Below, in pieces: positions 15,043 through 21,919 of a DNA stretch of 24,855 nt. The position numbers and the translations under genes are program-made. Where the stretch lies: the NCBI GenBank assembly GCA_012514925.1, contig JAAYZI010000255.1:1-24855 (forward strand). Direction: 5' to 3'. The notes under the pieces were generated by a model, which was not told where the DNA came from, searched no databases, and saw only the letters and a program-made list of their open reading frames with translations. The stretch's first letter is position 1. Every line of letters begins with the position of its first letter. This DNA is from Deltaproteobacteria bacterium. GTDB taxonomy: Bacteria; Bdellovibrionota_C; UBA2361; JAAYZI01.

Positions 15043-16743
15043 ATGAAATTCTGGCGCAAAGCGATTTTTGGGATGATACAATTGCTGGTGTGTAGCTCCC
15101 TGGCTCGCTCTGAAAGCATTCTCATTCACCGTTTCCCGTTTGAAGTTGAGGAAATCTCGGCGGTAGATCGAAAGAACGTCAAGCTGCGTGTGTTGGGCGA
15201 GGAAATTGTGATCTCCAAAGATGAAGTTGAGCGGCAGGTATTGCGTTCTTATTTCGATCCTGAACGTGCAGGTACGCTGCCTGCTGAACAGACTCGAGGG
15301 TTTATCAAAATGGCGCTTAAGGCCAAGGATTACAGCGCGGCTAAACAAGCTTTCTTGTCTTTAGTCTTTGATCCTGGGATGAGCGAGGCAGATCTGGCGG
15401 TGTTTTTGCGCAAGTTGGCGCAGGATAAGAGGTCTTTAGTTTATTTCAAGAAAATACTCCTCTCCGCAGAAGCACTAAAATCCAAACCAGGGATACTGAT
15501 AGTTCTCATGTATTATGTCGGGCTGCATGACGCTGGTTGGGTGAGGCAGCACTGTTTGCGTTATACCTATCTTTTCGGAGACAGACTTCGAAATTTTTTA
15601 GATGATAAATACTATGAGGCTGTTTCAAATGGTGACTTTACTCTAGGCGACAATATTTTAAGAACTGCGAGCGTTCTACTTGGTCCCGATGATAGCGTGG
15701 TCGAAGCTTTACATGTAATCAACGCCAGACTGAAGCGCAGCATGAGCGCCGTTACCATGGGAAATTTGGAAGGGCTGTTACCCCTTAAAGATTTAGCCGC
15801 TCATACCCCTTCCCTTCAGCGGCTCTTGCCCACGTTGATTCTGTCGGCGGTGCATCGAGAAACGGAAAAGCGGTTGCTTAAGGGCGAAAGTGACCAGGCT
15901 ATCAAGATTTTGACTTTAATTGAGCCGGAGTGGGCCACATCGGAAACCTTAAGATTTTTAAAGGAAGCTTTGGACGGGTTTAAGCCTGGAGAGCACCGAC
16001 CGCTGGTTGAGACTCGGGTGTACAATCTTATAGAGGCGCTTGCGCATAAAGAAAGCGCCGTCAAAGAGGCATATCTCAATTTTTTAGAGAGGCTGATACA
16101 GAACGCTTTTAGACGTGGCTCTTTTGATAATGTGAATTTCTTCATGTCGAAGCTGTTACGAGTACGTCCCGACCCTCACAGAAGTAACGACTCACTAAGG
16201 CTGGATGAGGCATTGGCACTAGCCCGCAGGGGAAGTACCGCGCAGGCGTGGAAAAAACTGAATGAAATTAAAACTGGAGTTTCTTTGATAGCCAAATTCC
16301 GGGTTTGGGCAGCCGGCATCTATATAGGGCCGTATCTTATCGCGTTTTTACTGGCGCTGCTAGCGTTGTTGATTTACGTGATGTGTAACTTATCAAAATG
16401 GGAGATTTGGTTCAGAAAAAATAGTCAAGCAGCTAGAGTCCAAACCGTAGATTCTGCCAGCGCGCATCCGAGTGAAGAGGGAACTCTCCCGTTGTTTACG
16501 AATCGGGTGCGGAGTATAGATCCGAGACGTCAAGAATATGAGGAGTTTTTGCAGAAGTTGGGGCTTCCTCCCAAGGCTAGTTTAAAGGAAATCAAAGCAG
16601 CTTATCGTAATGCCGTCAAAGCAGTGCATCCAGATCTTAAAGAAGGCGGTAGTAGCTCGCAAGACTCTGTCCGCTTTATCGAGTTTACGGGTATTTATGA
16701 GCACATTCTTGAGCTGCGAAAGGCCTTAGGGATGCGTGAGTAA
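15043..16743 (+). CDS. Membrane protein with large N-terminal periplasmic region and C-terminal cytoplasmic J domain
   Basis: The 566-residue protein has an N-terminal signal-like segment (MKFWRKAIFGMIQLLVC, ending near residue 25), a mostly helical region at about 40-420 with a TPR/HEAT-like look, and a single membrane helix at about 425-447. A linker precedes a J domain at about 500-565 containing HPD at 529-531. J domains stimulate Hsp70 (DnaK) ATPase through the HPD loop. The predicted layout puts the helical domain outside and the J domain in the cytoplasm, so it may recruit DnaK to the inner membrane. It starts 10 bases after the DUF1573 gene, with only a weak ribosome site, and is probably in the accBC operon. 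No named family fits the helical part. Confidence 0.8.
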   Translation: MKFWRKAIFGMIQLLVCSSLARSESILIHRFPFEVEEISAVDRKNVKLRVLGEEIVISKDEVERQVLRSYFDPERAGTLPAEQTRGFIKMALKAKDYSAAKQAFLSLVFDPGMSEADLAVFLRKLAQDKRSLVYFKKILLSAEALKSKPGILIVLMYYVGLHDAGWVRQHCLRYTYLFGDRLRNFLDDKYYEAVSNGDFTLGDNILRTASVLLGPDDSVVEALHVINARLKRSMSAVTMGNLEGLLPLKDLAAHTPSLQRLLPTLILSAVHRETEKRLLKGESDQAIKILTLIEPEWATSETLRFLKEALDGFKPGEHRPLVETRVYNLIEALAHKESAVKEAYLNFLERLIQNAFRRGSFDNVNFFMSKLLRVRPDPHRSNDSLRLDEALALARRGSTAQAWKKLNEIKTGVSLIAKFRVWAAGIYIGPYLIAFLLALLALLIYVMCNLSKWEIWFRKNSQAARVQTVDSASAHPSEEGTLPLFTNRVRSIDPRRQEYEEFLQKLGLPPKASLKEIKAAYRNAVKAVHPDLKEGGSSSQDSVRFIEFTGIYEHILELRKALGMRE

Positions 16744-17133
16744 AGCCGGTACGGCGCGGCGACGTCTTGATTTGAAAGATTCCGTCTTAGTGTTTAAAGC
16801 AGATCGGTTGGAACGTACGCGCAGGTCTTTGAGAGATGGCAGGTAACGTTTGGCGTTAAGGGGTAGCGGTGATGTTCTAAATTCTGCAATTCTTTTTATG
16901 GAAAGCTCTTGCAAGCGCCTTCCACTTAAGACTTCTTGGCAGAATATAGGGGTGTGGATTTGTTTTTTTGCAGAGTCTAAATGCTGACGGGCTTTGGCCG
17001 CCAGGGCTGCGCGCAGAGGGCACTGTGGAGATAGGTACTCATTTGCCAGTAGCATCCCCCAGATTGGTTGTCCTGACGCAATCATTCTAGAAATGTGGCT
17101 TAGAAGTTTTGGTGTCATTGGTGTTATCATCAT
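16726..17133 (-). CDS. Doubtful convergent ORF, 135 aa, unknown
   Basis: An open frame on the minus strand from ATG 17133 ends at 16728-16726, overlapping the last 18 bases of the J-domain gene. The product is basic, with an Arg-rich C-terminus and no membrane or motif I recognise. No ribosome site precedes the start. In its favour, it fills most of an otherwise empty 590-bp gap and its codon choice is not odd for the window. It may be a real small gene or chance. The plus strand here has no coding frame. Confidence 0.35.
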   Translation of the reverse strand: MMITPMTPKLLSHISRMIASGQPIWGMLLANEYLSPQCPLRAALAAKARQHLDSAKKQIHTPIFCQEVLSGRRLQELSIKRIAEFRTSPLPLNAKRYLPSLKDLRVRSNRSALNTKTESFKSRRRRAVPALLTHP

Positions 17134-17322
17134 GACCGGATAGAGGGCAAAACTCGGGCCGAAGCGTGCGCATTCCTAACTACCTGAAAGAACTTGGTAA
17201 AAACCTGGCAAGGTTGCTGTCGTTTGGGCAAATTGACTCACCCTCTGGGGCGTTTTGCCTCAGAGAGCTGTGATGGCGCACCCTCTGCTTTTGCAAGCAT
17301 GTTCTTTGCTGCTTCCATGGTG
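17134..17322. other. Non-coding stretch with a 9-bp hairpin
   Basis: No gene is visible on either strand here. CTCTGGGGC (17243-17251) and GCCTCAGAG (17257-17265) form a 9-bp stem with one G-U pair and a GTTTT loop; no T tract follows on either strand. The word CACCCTCTG occurs at about 17239 and again about 39 bases later. It may be upstream control DNA for the SRP RNA or the remnant of a small RNA. Confidence 0.3.
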
Positions 17323-17328
17323 TATATT
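17323..17328 (+). promoter_or_regulatory. -10 box of the 4.5S RNA promoter
   Basis: TATATT, preceded by TG, lies 7 bases before the inferred 5' end of the SRP RNA. The -35 region 17 bases upstream is poor (TGTTCT), so this is a likely but weakly matched sigma70 promoter. Confidence 0.45.
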
Positions 17329-17334
17329 TCATAG

Positions 17335-17434
17335 TCCGGCGGTCGCTCCGCGCGAGAGGCTCGTGAACCCGGTCAGGCCCGGAAGGGAGCAGCCGTAAAC
17401 GGTTTGTTTCTGTGATGCGGATGGGGCCGCCTTT
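17335..17434 (+). ncRNA. ffs: 4.5S RNA of the signal recognition particle, small bacterial type
   Basis: The conserved Ffh-binding hairpin is plainly present: GGTCAGGCCCGGAAGGGAGC and then AGCC (17371-17394). The RNA ends pair: GGCGGTC (17338-17344) with GGCCGCC (17425-17431), including one G-U. This gives an RNA of about 100 nt, the size of the E. coli 4.5S type without an Alu domain. It binds Ffh to target nascent membrane proteins to the Sec machinery. Exact ends are estimated. It sits 20 bases upstream of dnaX, an arrangement seen in many bacteria. Confidence 0.93.
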
Positions 17435-17454
17435 ACTCCTATGGGCTTGTAAAA

Positions 17455-19137
17455 ATGTCGTATTTGGTCCTTGCTCGAAAATATCGGCCGCTTGATTTTG
17501 GCTCTGTTTCCGCCCAGGAACACGTTACACGCACCCTTGCCAACGCCATCCGTCGCGGCAAGGTTGCGCACGCTTATCTCTTTACGGGCCCTCGCGGAGT
17601 GGGCAAGACTTCGGTTGCGCGTATTTTTGCCAAGGCGTTAAATTGCGAACGCGGTCCGACTCCCGAACCGTGTCTGAAATGCACAAGCTGTCGTGAGATT
17701 GCGGAAGGCTCTGGGCTGGCTGTGCGTGAAATAGATGGCGCTTCACATAACAGCGTAGATAACGTACGGGAGTTGATTGAGTCTTTCCGTTCATTGCCGC
17801 CCCCCGGATCTGTTTATAAGATTTATATAATCGACGAAGTGCATATGCTCAGCATGGCGGCATTCAATGCGCTTTTAAAAAGCTTGGAAGAACCTCCGCC
17901 TCATACGCTTTTTATTTTAGCAACCACGGAAGCCCATAAAATTCCCGATACGGTCATCTCCCGTTGTCAGCGCTTCGATTTTCGAGCTTTGCCTGTCCGT
18001 GAGATAGAGGCTTGTTTGAGGCAGATTGCAGAGAGCGAGAGCTTGGATGTTGAGCCGGAGGTCTTTCGCATGATCGCGCGGCAAGCAGACGGCTCGATGC
18101 GCGATGCGCAGTCGTTGTTGGACCGAGTGCAGTCTTTTTGTGAGGGGCATATCAGCGCTTCTGAAACGGAACAGGTACTGGGAATAGTGCAGCACCGCTC
18201 TTTATTTGCGTTGTCGGCGGCGATTTTGCAGCAGGATGCGAGTCTGGTATTATCCTTGTTGGATGAGATCTTTGCGATAGGCATCGACCCCGGCGTGTTT
18301 CTTAAAGAATTTGTAAGTCACTGGCGGGATCTACTGGTTGCTAAGTTTGGAGGTGAGGCGGCCCTAAAGCGTTTAGGTATTTCAAGCGATCATGTGGCTC
18401 AGCTTCTGGAGCAAGTCTCAGGCAGAAGCTCTTCTGACATTCTGGATTTAGTGCAATTGGTTAGGCAAGGGGCAGATGATGCGATGCGAAGTGCTTATCC
18501 CAAATATGCCTTGGAAGCGGTTTTGGTACGCGTTAGTTGCCGTGAGAGTGTTAAAGATTTAGGTGTGCTGCTGGAGCGTTTAAAGAGCGCGGCGGCTAAA
18601 GGCACCTTGTTGGCAAGAGGAGGGGGTGGAAGCACTCCAACGCCACCTGAGACAGCCCAGCTTGAAAAGCGTAAAAGCCCGGAAAAAAAAGTTCAGGAAG
18701 CTCAAGTGAGCAGCCAGGCTTCTGCTCGAGAAGAGCGTGAGCTTGATTGGCCTGAGTTTGTGCATTTTTCGGCCGAGAAAGGGGTGTGCATTTTGCACGA
18801 ACAATTGCGTCGTATGGTAGTGGTGGCGTTGAAGCCGGGGCGTTTAGAGCTTAAGGGACCGGATTTTTCAGTGGCTTATCTTGAGAAAAAGGAGAATCGA
18901 GATCAGCTATGTTCGCTTTTGGAGGAATTTTCCGGACGACCTAATTGGCGGATTAAGCTCTCAAGGGGCAATACTGGTGCCCAGGCCGAGGACGGCAGTT
19001 TGGCGGTTGCCGAGGACTTGGAGCGTCGGCAAGTAGAGCGTGAGCGGGTGGAAGATATCAACAATCATCCGAAAGTCCAGAGTTTAAAAAAGGCTTTTCC
19101 GGGTAGTACCATCGAGAATATTAAAGTTAAGGAGTAG
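17455..19137 (+). CDS. dnaX: DNA polymerase III subunits gamma/tau
   Basis: DnaX is the clamp-loader ATPase; tau also links polymerase cores and the helicase. The 560-residue reading frame starts at ATG 17455 and has the family opening MSYLVLARKYRP. Walker A GPRGVGKT is at 45-52, the zinc module cysteines are at 64, 73, 76 and 79, Walker B DEVHML is at 127-132, and the sensor motif SRCQRF and AAA+ lid follow. The C-terminal third is a linker plus a compact domain ending HPKVQSLKKAF...IENIKVKE. There is no clear ribosome site before the start. An A8 tract at 18683-18690 could produce a gamma form. The stop lies 3 bases before the next gene. Confidence 0.97.
   Translation: MSYLVLARKYRPLDFGSVSAQEHVTRTLANAIRRGKVAHAYLFTGPRGVGKTSVARIFAKALNCERGPTPEPCLKCTSCREIAEGSGLAVREIDGASHNSVDNVRELIESFRSLPPPGSVYKIYIIDEVHMLSMAAFNALLKSLEEPPPHTLFILATTEAHKIPDTVISRCQRFDFRALPVREIEACLRQIAESESLDVEPEVFRMIARQADGSMRDAQSLLDRVQSFCEGHISASETEQVLGIVQHRSLFALSAAILQQDASLVLSLLDEIFAIGIDPGVFLKEFVSHWRDLLVAKFGGEAALKRLGISSDHVAQLLEQVSGRSSSDILDLVQLVRQGADDAMRSAYPKYALEAVLVRVSCRESVKDLGVLLERLKSAAAKGTLLARGGGGSTPTPPETAQLEKRKSPEKKVQEAQVSSQASAREERELDWPEFVHFSAEKGVCILHEQLRRMVVVALKPGRLELKGPDFSVAYLEKKENRDQLCSLLEEFSGRPNWRIKLSRGNTGAQAEDGSLAVAEDLERRQVERERVEDINNHPKVQSLKKAFPGSTIENIKVKE
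18683..18740 (+). other. Candidate programmed -1 frameshift (or slippage) site in dnaX
   Basis: The zero frame reads GAA AAA AAA GTT, which contains the slippery heptamer A AAA AAA within an A8 run (18683-18690). After a -1 slip the frame reads 16 codons and stops at TGA 18738-18740, giving a product of about 428 residues, close to the 431-residue gamma of E. coli. Downstream, GAGCAG (18708-18713)/CTGCTC (18722-18727) and GAAGC (18697-18701)/GCTTC (18718-18722) could form a hairpin or pseudoknot. Transcriptional slippage on the A-run is the alternative mechanism, as known for Thermus dnaX. Confidence 0.55.
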
Positions 19138-19140
19138 CGT

Positions 19141-19476
19141 ATGAAAGGTGGATTCGGCGGCATGCCGGGCGGCATGAAGGATTTATTTAAGCAGATGCAG
19201 AAGATGCAAGAGAAGCTGGCCAAGGCCCAAGAGGAAGCCAAGCAAGTCTTGGAGGAGGGCAGCTCCGGCGGCGGGATGGTGACGGTGGTGGCTAACGGTG
19301 AGAGTCAACTTACTTCTATAAAAATTGAGAAAGAGGTGGTCGACCCAAACGATGTCGAAATGTTGCAGGATCTTGTTATGGCGGCATGTAATGAAGCGCT
19401 TAAGAAGTCAAAAGCTGTCATCCAAGAAAAGATTTCTCAAGTTACTGGTGGCGTGAACATTCCTGGTATTTTTTAG
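19141..19476 (+). CDS. ebfC: YbaB/EbfC family nucleoid-associated protein
   Basis: YbaB/EbfC proteins are small dimeric DNA-binding proteins encoded between dnaX and recR in many bacteria. The 111-residue product has a Gly/Met-rich start, a helical arm (MKDLFKQMQKMQEKLAKAQE) and the typical core SGGGMVTVVANGESQLTSIKI with VVDPNDVEMLQDLVMAA. An AAGGAG site in the last codons of dnaX serves its ATG, which is 3 bases after the dnaX stop. Confidence 0.95.
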   Translation: MKGGFGGMPGGMKDLFKQMQKMQEKLAKAQEEAKQVLEEGSSGGGMVTVVANGESQLTSIKIEKEVVDPNDVEMLQDLVMAACNEALKKSKAVIQEKISQVTGGVNIPGIF

Positions 19477-19488
19477 GGTGCGCCTAGC

Positions 19489-20091
19489 ATGCACAATTTC
19501 CCACGGGCGATGCAGCGCTTGATTATGGAGCTTAGTAAGCTTCCTTCAATTGGAGAAAAATCGGCGACTCGATTAGCGTATCATTTGGTCAGCTCTGACC
19601 GGGAGTTGGCGCAGTCTTTGACGCGAGTTATGTCCGAGGCTTTGGCAGCCGTGCGCTTATGCAGCAAGTGTTTTTTCTTGAGCGAGGAGGAGTTGTGCCC
19701 GATTTGCCGAGACGAGTCGAGGGATGCGGGCATGTTATGCGTGGTTGAAAAGCCGATGGACTTGGTCGCCCTGGAGCGCATGCATGAGTTTAATGGTCTT
19801 TATCATGTGTTGCATGGAGTGTGGGCACCGCTGCGCGGCAGGGGTCCAGAGAGTATGAAGCTGGATGAGTTAATGGTGAGGCTAAGAGAGGGCAAGGTCA
19901 CTGAAGTTGTTTTGGCCACCAGCTCCACGGTAGAGGGAGATGCTACGGCGCTTTATATCGCGCGGCTGGCCGGCGAATTGGGGGTTAAGAGTTCGCGGTT
20001 GGCGCAGGGCGTGCCAAAGGGTGGAGAGCTTGAGTATTTGGACGATGTCACACTGTCTCGGGCCTTTGCAGGGCGCAGTGTGATCTCTTAA
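19489..20091 (+). CDS. recR: Recombination mediator RecR
   Basis: RecR works with RecF and RecO to load RecA on gapped DNA. The product is 200 residues, the usual length. It has the N-terminal helix-hairpin-helix (LSKLPSIGEKSATRLAYHLV), a C4 zinc finger (Cys58, 61, 70, 73) and a Toprim domain starting at CVVEKPMDLVALE. The C-terminal motif RLAQGVPKGGELEYLDDVTLSRA is typical. It starts 12 bases after ebfC and ends the dnaX-ebfC-recR cluster. Confidence 0.96.
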   Translation: MHNFPRAMQRLIMELSKLPSIGEKSATRLAYHLVSSDRELAQSLTRVMSEALAAVRLCSKCFFLSEEELCPICRDESRDAGMLCVVEKPMDLVALERMHEFNGLYHVLHGVWAPLRGRGPESMKLDELMVRLREGKVTEVVLATSSTVEGDATALYIARLAGELGVKSSRLAQGVPKGGELEYLDDVTLSRAFAGRSVIS

Positions 20092-20137
20092 GCGGCATAA
20101 CGATCTGAAAGTATTGTCCGAATCGCCAAGTGGAGTC

Positions 20138-20166
20138 TTGACTTATAGCGAAACTCACGTCAAAAT
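20138..20166 (+). promoter_or_regulatory. Promoter of tRNA-Asn
   Basis: TTGACT (20138-20143), a 17-base spacer and CAAAAT (20161-20166) lie 18 bases before the tRNA. Spacing and position suit a sigma70 tRNA promoter. Confidence 0.6.
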
Positions 20167-20184
20167 GCAGTGCTGCCTTTTTGT

Positions 20185-20260
20185 TCCCCGGTAGCTCAGT
20201 TGGTAGAGCAGGTGGCTGTTAACCACCCTGTCGCTGGTTCGAGTCCGGCCCGGGGAGCCA
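20185..20260 (+). tRNA. tRNA-Asn (anticodon GTT), CCA encoded
   Basis: A full cloverleaf can be drawn over 76 bases. The acceptor stem is TCCCCGG/CCGGGGA, the D arm contains TAGCTCAGTTGGTAGAGCA, the anticodon stem GGTGG/CCACC encloses CTGTTAA with anticodon GTT, and the T arm is GCTGG-TTCGAGT-CCGGC. Discriminator G and a genomically encoded CCA (20258-20260) end it. It is the boundary between the housekeeping cluster and accessory DNA, so it is a likely integration target. Confidence 0.97.
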
Positions 20261-20442
20261 AGATTCAATGGATCGGAATGCGCGACGTGAAGACGAAGCC
20301 CCCGGTCCGAGAGGCGATCAAAACTCCCTTCGTCGACTACCCCGAGTCTTCCGTGTGTGTCGCTGATAGGCGGATTCATCTGTAAATGGACGTAGAGGGT
20401 CGAAGTTTTTCGGCGTTGGTAAAAGAGATGCGGCGTCAGCTA

Positions 20443-20982
20443 TGCAACTGTCAACCGGATAGCAATAAACCTAACGGGTCCGGTGCTCTCGACTTGGCGA
20501 ATTTCACGCCATTTCCTAAAAACCCGGTAATCGGAGCCTTCTTCTGAGAGATCCACCGCGCCGATGAACTTGGCTCCGGTATGCGCAAGCTGATGCGGTA
20601 CGGCAAGGCGTATGGCGGTGCCAATCCAGAGTTGATCGAAGGTGATGTATTTCGAATCGTCGTAAAGGTGCCGGAGTTCAGCACAGCAGGCGAAGAATCA
20701 GGCAGCCTCGAAGTTAGGACCCAAGTTACAGGTGAAGTCACGGGTGAAGTTTATAGCCTTCTGAAAGTACTTGAAGGAGAGGCATCGACCAGAGCTGAAG
20801 CACAGGCAGTTCTTGGACTCAAAGGACAGGCAAATTTCAGAGATCGTTACCTTGCACCCGCCCTGGGGGCCGGACTTATCGAGATGACCATACCGGAGAA
20901 GCCAAAAAGTTCCAAACAAAAATACCGATTAACGAACACAGGCAGGCAGGTGTTGGCCAGAATGCAAGGAGGTTTTGAGTGA
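20443..20982 (+). pseudogene. C-terminal remnant of a COG2865 (AlbA_2/HATPase_c_4) regulator, with in-frame TGA
   Basis: Reading one frame from about 20443 gives a stretch typical of the late part of COG2865 proteins: NKPNGSG, then NFTPFPKNPVIGAFF, a TGA stop (20545-20547), then EIHRADELGSGMRKLMRYGK. The family normally has an Arg (often CGA-type codon) at the stop position, so this looks like a single nonsense change. Beyond it come DVFRIVVKVPEF, the linker TGEVTGEVY characteristic of these proteins, and a winged-helix end (YRLTNTGRQVLARM). The N-terminal AlbA_2 and most of the ATPase domain are missing; the DNA between the tRNA and here shows no recognisable part of them. Residues after ATG 20581 could still be made as a 133-aa fragment. 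Confidence 0.75.
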
Positions 20983-21085
20983 CCAGTTTACTTGCCATGC
21001 ACCATTTTGTGGGGCACTGTTCTGGTTTTAGCGCAGACCAACCGGACCAAGCTTCCAGTCTAGCTTTATGCGATGAGTGATAGGT

Positions 21086-21114
21086 GACCGGGAGCTTTAA
21101 GGAGCTAACCGGTC
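21086..21114. repeat. Imperfect 29-bp inverted repeat
   Basis: GACCGG (21086-21091) and CCGGTC (21109-21114) are perfect complements, with inner AGCT (21093-21096)/AGCT (21103-21106) separated by G and AA. It can form a two-stage hairpin with a 6-base loop. No T tract follows. It lies between the pseudogene and the operon promoter and could be a recombination scar, protein site or hairpin. Confidence 0.4.
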
Positions 21115-21155
21115 GAATCTGGCGCTGATTTCTCACTCTGCGCTCTCAAAAGCGT

Positions 21156-21184
21156 TTGACAGCAACTGTCAATAACTGTAAATT
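21156..21184 (+). promoter_or_regulatory. Island operon promoter with palindromic operator over the -35 box
   Basis: TTGACA (21156-21161), exactly 17 bases, then TAAATT (21179-21184) make a strong sigma70 promoter. The -35 box is the left half of a perfect 7-3-7 palindrome, TTGACAG-CAA-CTGTCAA (21156-21172), a good fit for repression by a dimeric HTH protein. The first gene downstream encodes an HTH protein, so autoregulation is a fair inference. Confidence 0.7.
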
Positions 21185-21249
21185 ACATGCTTAGTATGAG
21201 GCATGCTGGGTTGAACTTTGTCTTGAGACCAGAGGTGTGCGCTTGATGA

Positions 21250-21465
21250 ATGAAAAACATGGATGAAAAACCAGGTGATGTACTAACCATCGAAGAGTTG
21301 GCCGCCTACCTGAGAATACCGAAGTCGACGCTCTACAAGCTTGTTCGGGAAGGCAAGGTCCCCTCCCAGAAGATCGGCCGACACTGGCGTTTCCGGAAAG
21401 GAGCTATTGACCACTGGCTTGAGGAAACGCGAGCCAATGGGCCCGGTTCAGGAGGAGATCTCTAA
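21250..21465 (+). CDS. Excisionase-family (MerR-like) helix-turn-helix DNA-binding protein
   Basis: The 71-residue product matches the small excisionase-type wHTH family: VLTIEELAAYLRIPKSTLYKLVREGKVPSQKIGRHWRFRK, with the usual ending AIDHWLEE. Such proteins bind DNA as regulators or recombination directionality factors. The start could be ATG 21250 or 21259; neither has a strong ribosome site. Its stop overlaps the next start by one base (TAATG). No integrase lies nearby in the window, so a repressor role, perhaps on the palindrome at 21156, is more likely. Codon use is richer in G/C than in the two genes after 21920. Homologous HTH genes often precede brxF in BREX type 3 loci, from memory. 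Confidence 0.85.
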   Translation: MKNMDEKPGDVLTIEELAAYLRIPKSTLYKLVREGKVPSQKIGRHWRFRKGAIDHWLEETRANGPGSGGDL

Positions 21466-21914
21466 TGGCGGAGCCACTCGCCGATAGAGTCATAAAGAGA
21501 ATTGGCCAGGCTGCCGAGCTGTACCACCGGCTTATCATGCTGGTTGCCCCAGCCGGTGCGGGCAAGACAGCCGCGCTACAGGATGTTCATGAACGTACTG
21601 CGGCCCCTCTGGTCAACGTCAAATTCGTGGTGGCCGAGCGTCTGCTCAAGCTCGAGCCTCGCAAGCTGGTAAACGGCCTCCTCAAGAAGCGGACCCTACC
21701 TGACGACCCGGACCAGGACTTTATCCACGCTTTGCAAGAGGTGCTCTCCGAGCTTACTAAAATTTCGGTCAAGATCGCGGACCTGCGCGATGCCCTGCTC
21801 TCTGGCAACTCACCGGCCACTCCAGCGGAGATGCGAAAGCGATTCGAAGAATACCTGGACGGACTGACCAAGGGCAAGGAGCCCGGCAAAGAGCGGATCA
21901 TGTTGGAGGAATAA
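21465..21914 (+). CDS. Chimeric small P-loop protein: BrxF-like N-terminus fused to BrxC/DUF6079-like C-terminus
   Basis: Residues 1-52 look like BREX type 3 BrxF: helix ADRVIKRIGQAAELYHRL, Walker A APAGAGKT (28-35), then APLVNVK. BrxF normally continues with a longer ATPase core including a Walker B (DN-type); none is present. From about residue 53 the sequence instead resembles the C-terminus of large BrxC/DUF6079-type ATPases: LSELTKISVKIADLRDALLS and PAEMRKRFEEYLDGLTKG. At 149 residues this could be an in-frame deletion joining the first and second genes of a BREX-3 operon. Both family matches are from memory. It has a good AGGAGG site in the preceding gene. The intact reading frame and tight spacing suggest it may still be expressed. 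Confidence 0.6.
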   Translation: MAEPLADRVIKRIGQAAELYHRLIMLVAPAGAGKTAALQDVHERTAAPLVNVKFVVAERLLKLEPRKLVNGLLKKRTLPDDPDQDFIHALQEVLSELTKISVKIADLRDALLSGNSPATPAEMRKRFEEYLDGLTKGKEPGKERIMLEE

Positions 21915-21919
21915 CGAAT

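Noticed and set aside
20155..20385. Open frames on both strands across the tRNA (e.g. 20155-20379 minus, 20170-20385 plus)
   Set aside because: They translate the tRNA-Asn itself; the minus frame gives the familiar spurious 'tRNA antisense' peptide with RTSDRVVNSHLLYQLSYRGT. Not genes.
21086..21114. Integron attC site
   Set aside because: The RYYYAAC/GTTRRRY core sites are absent and no integron integrase is nearby.
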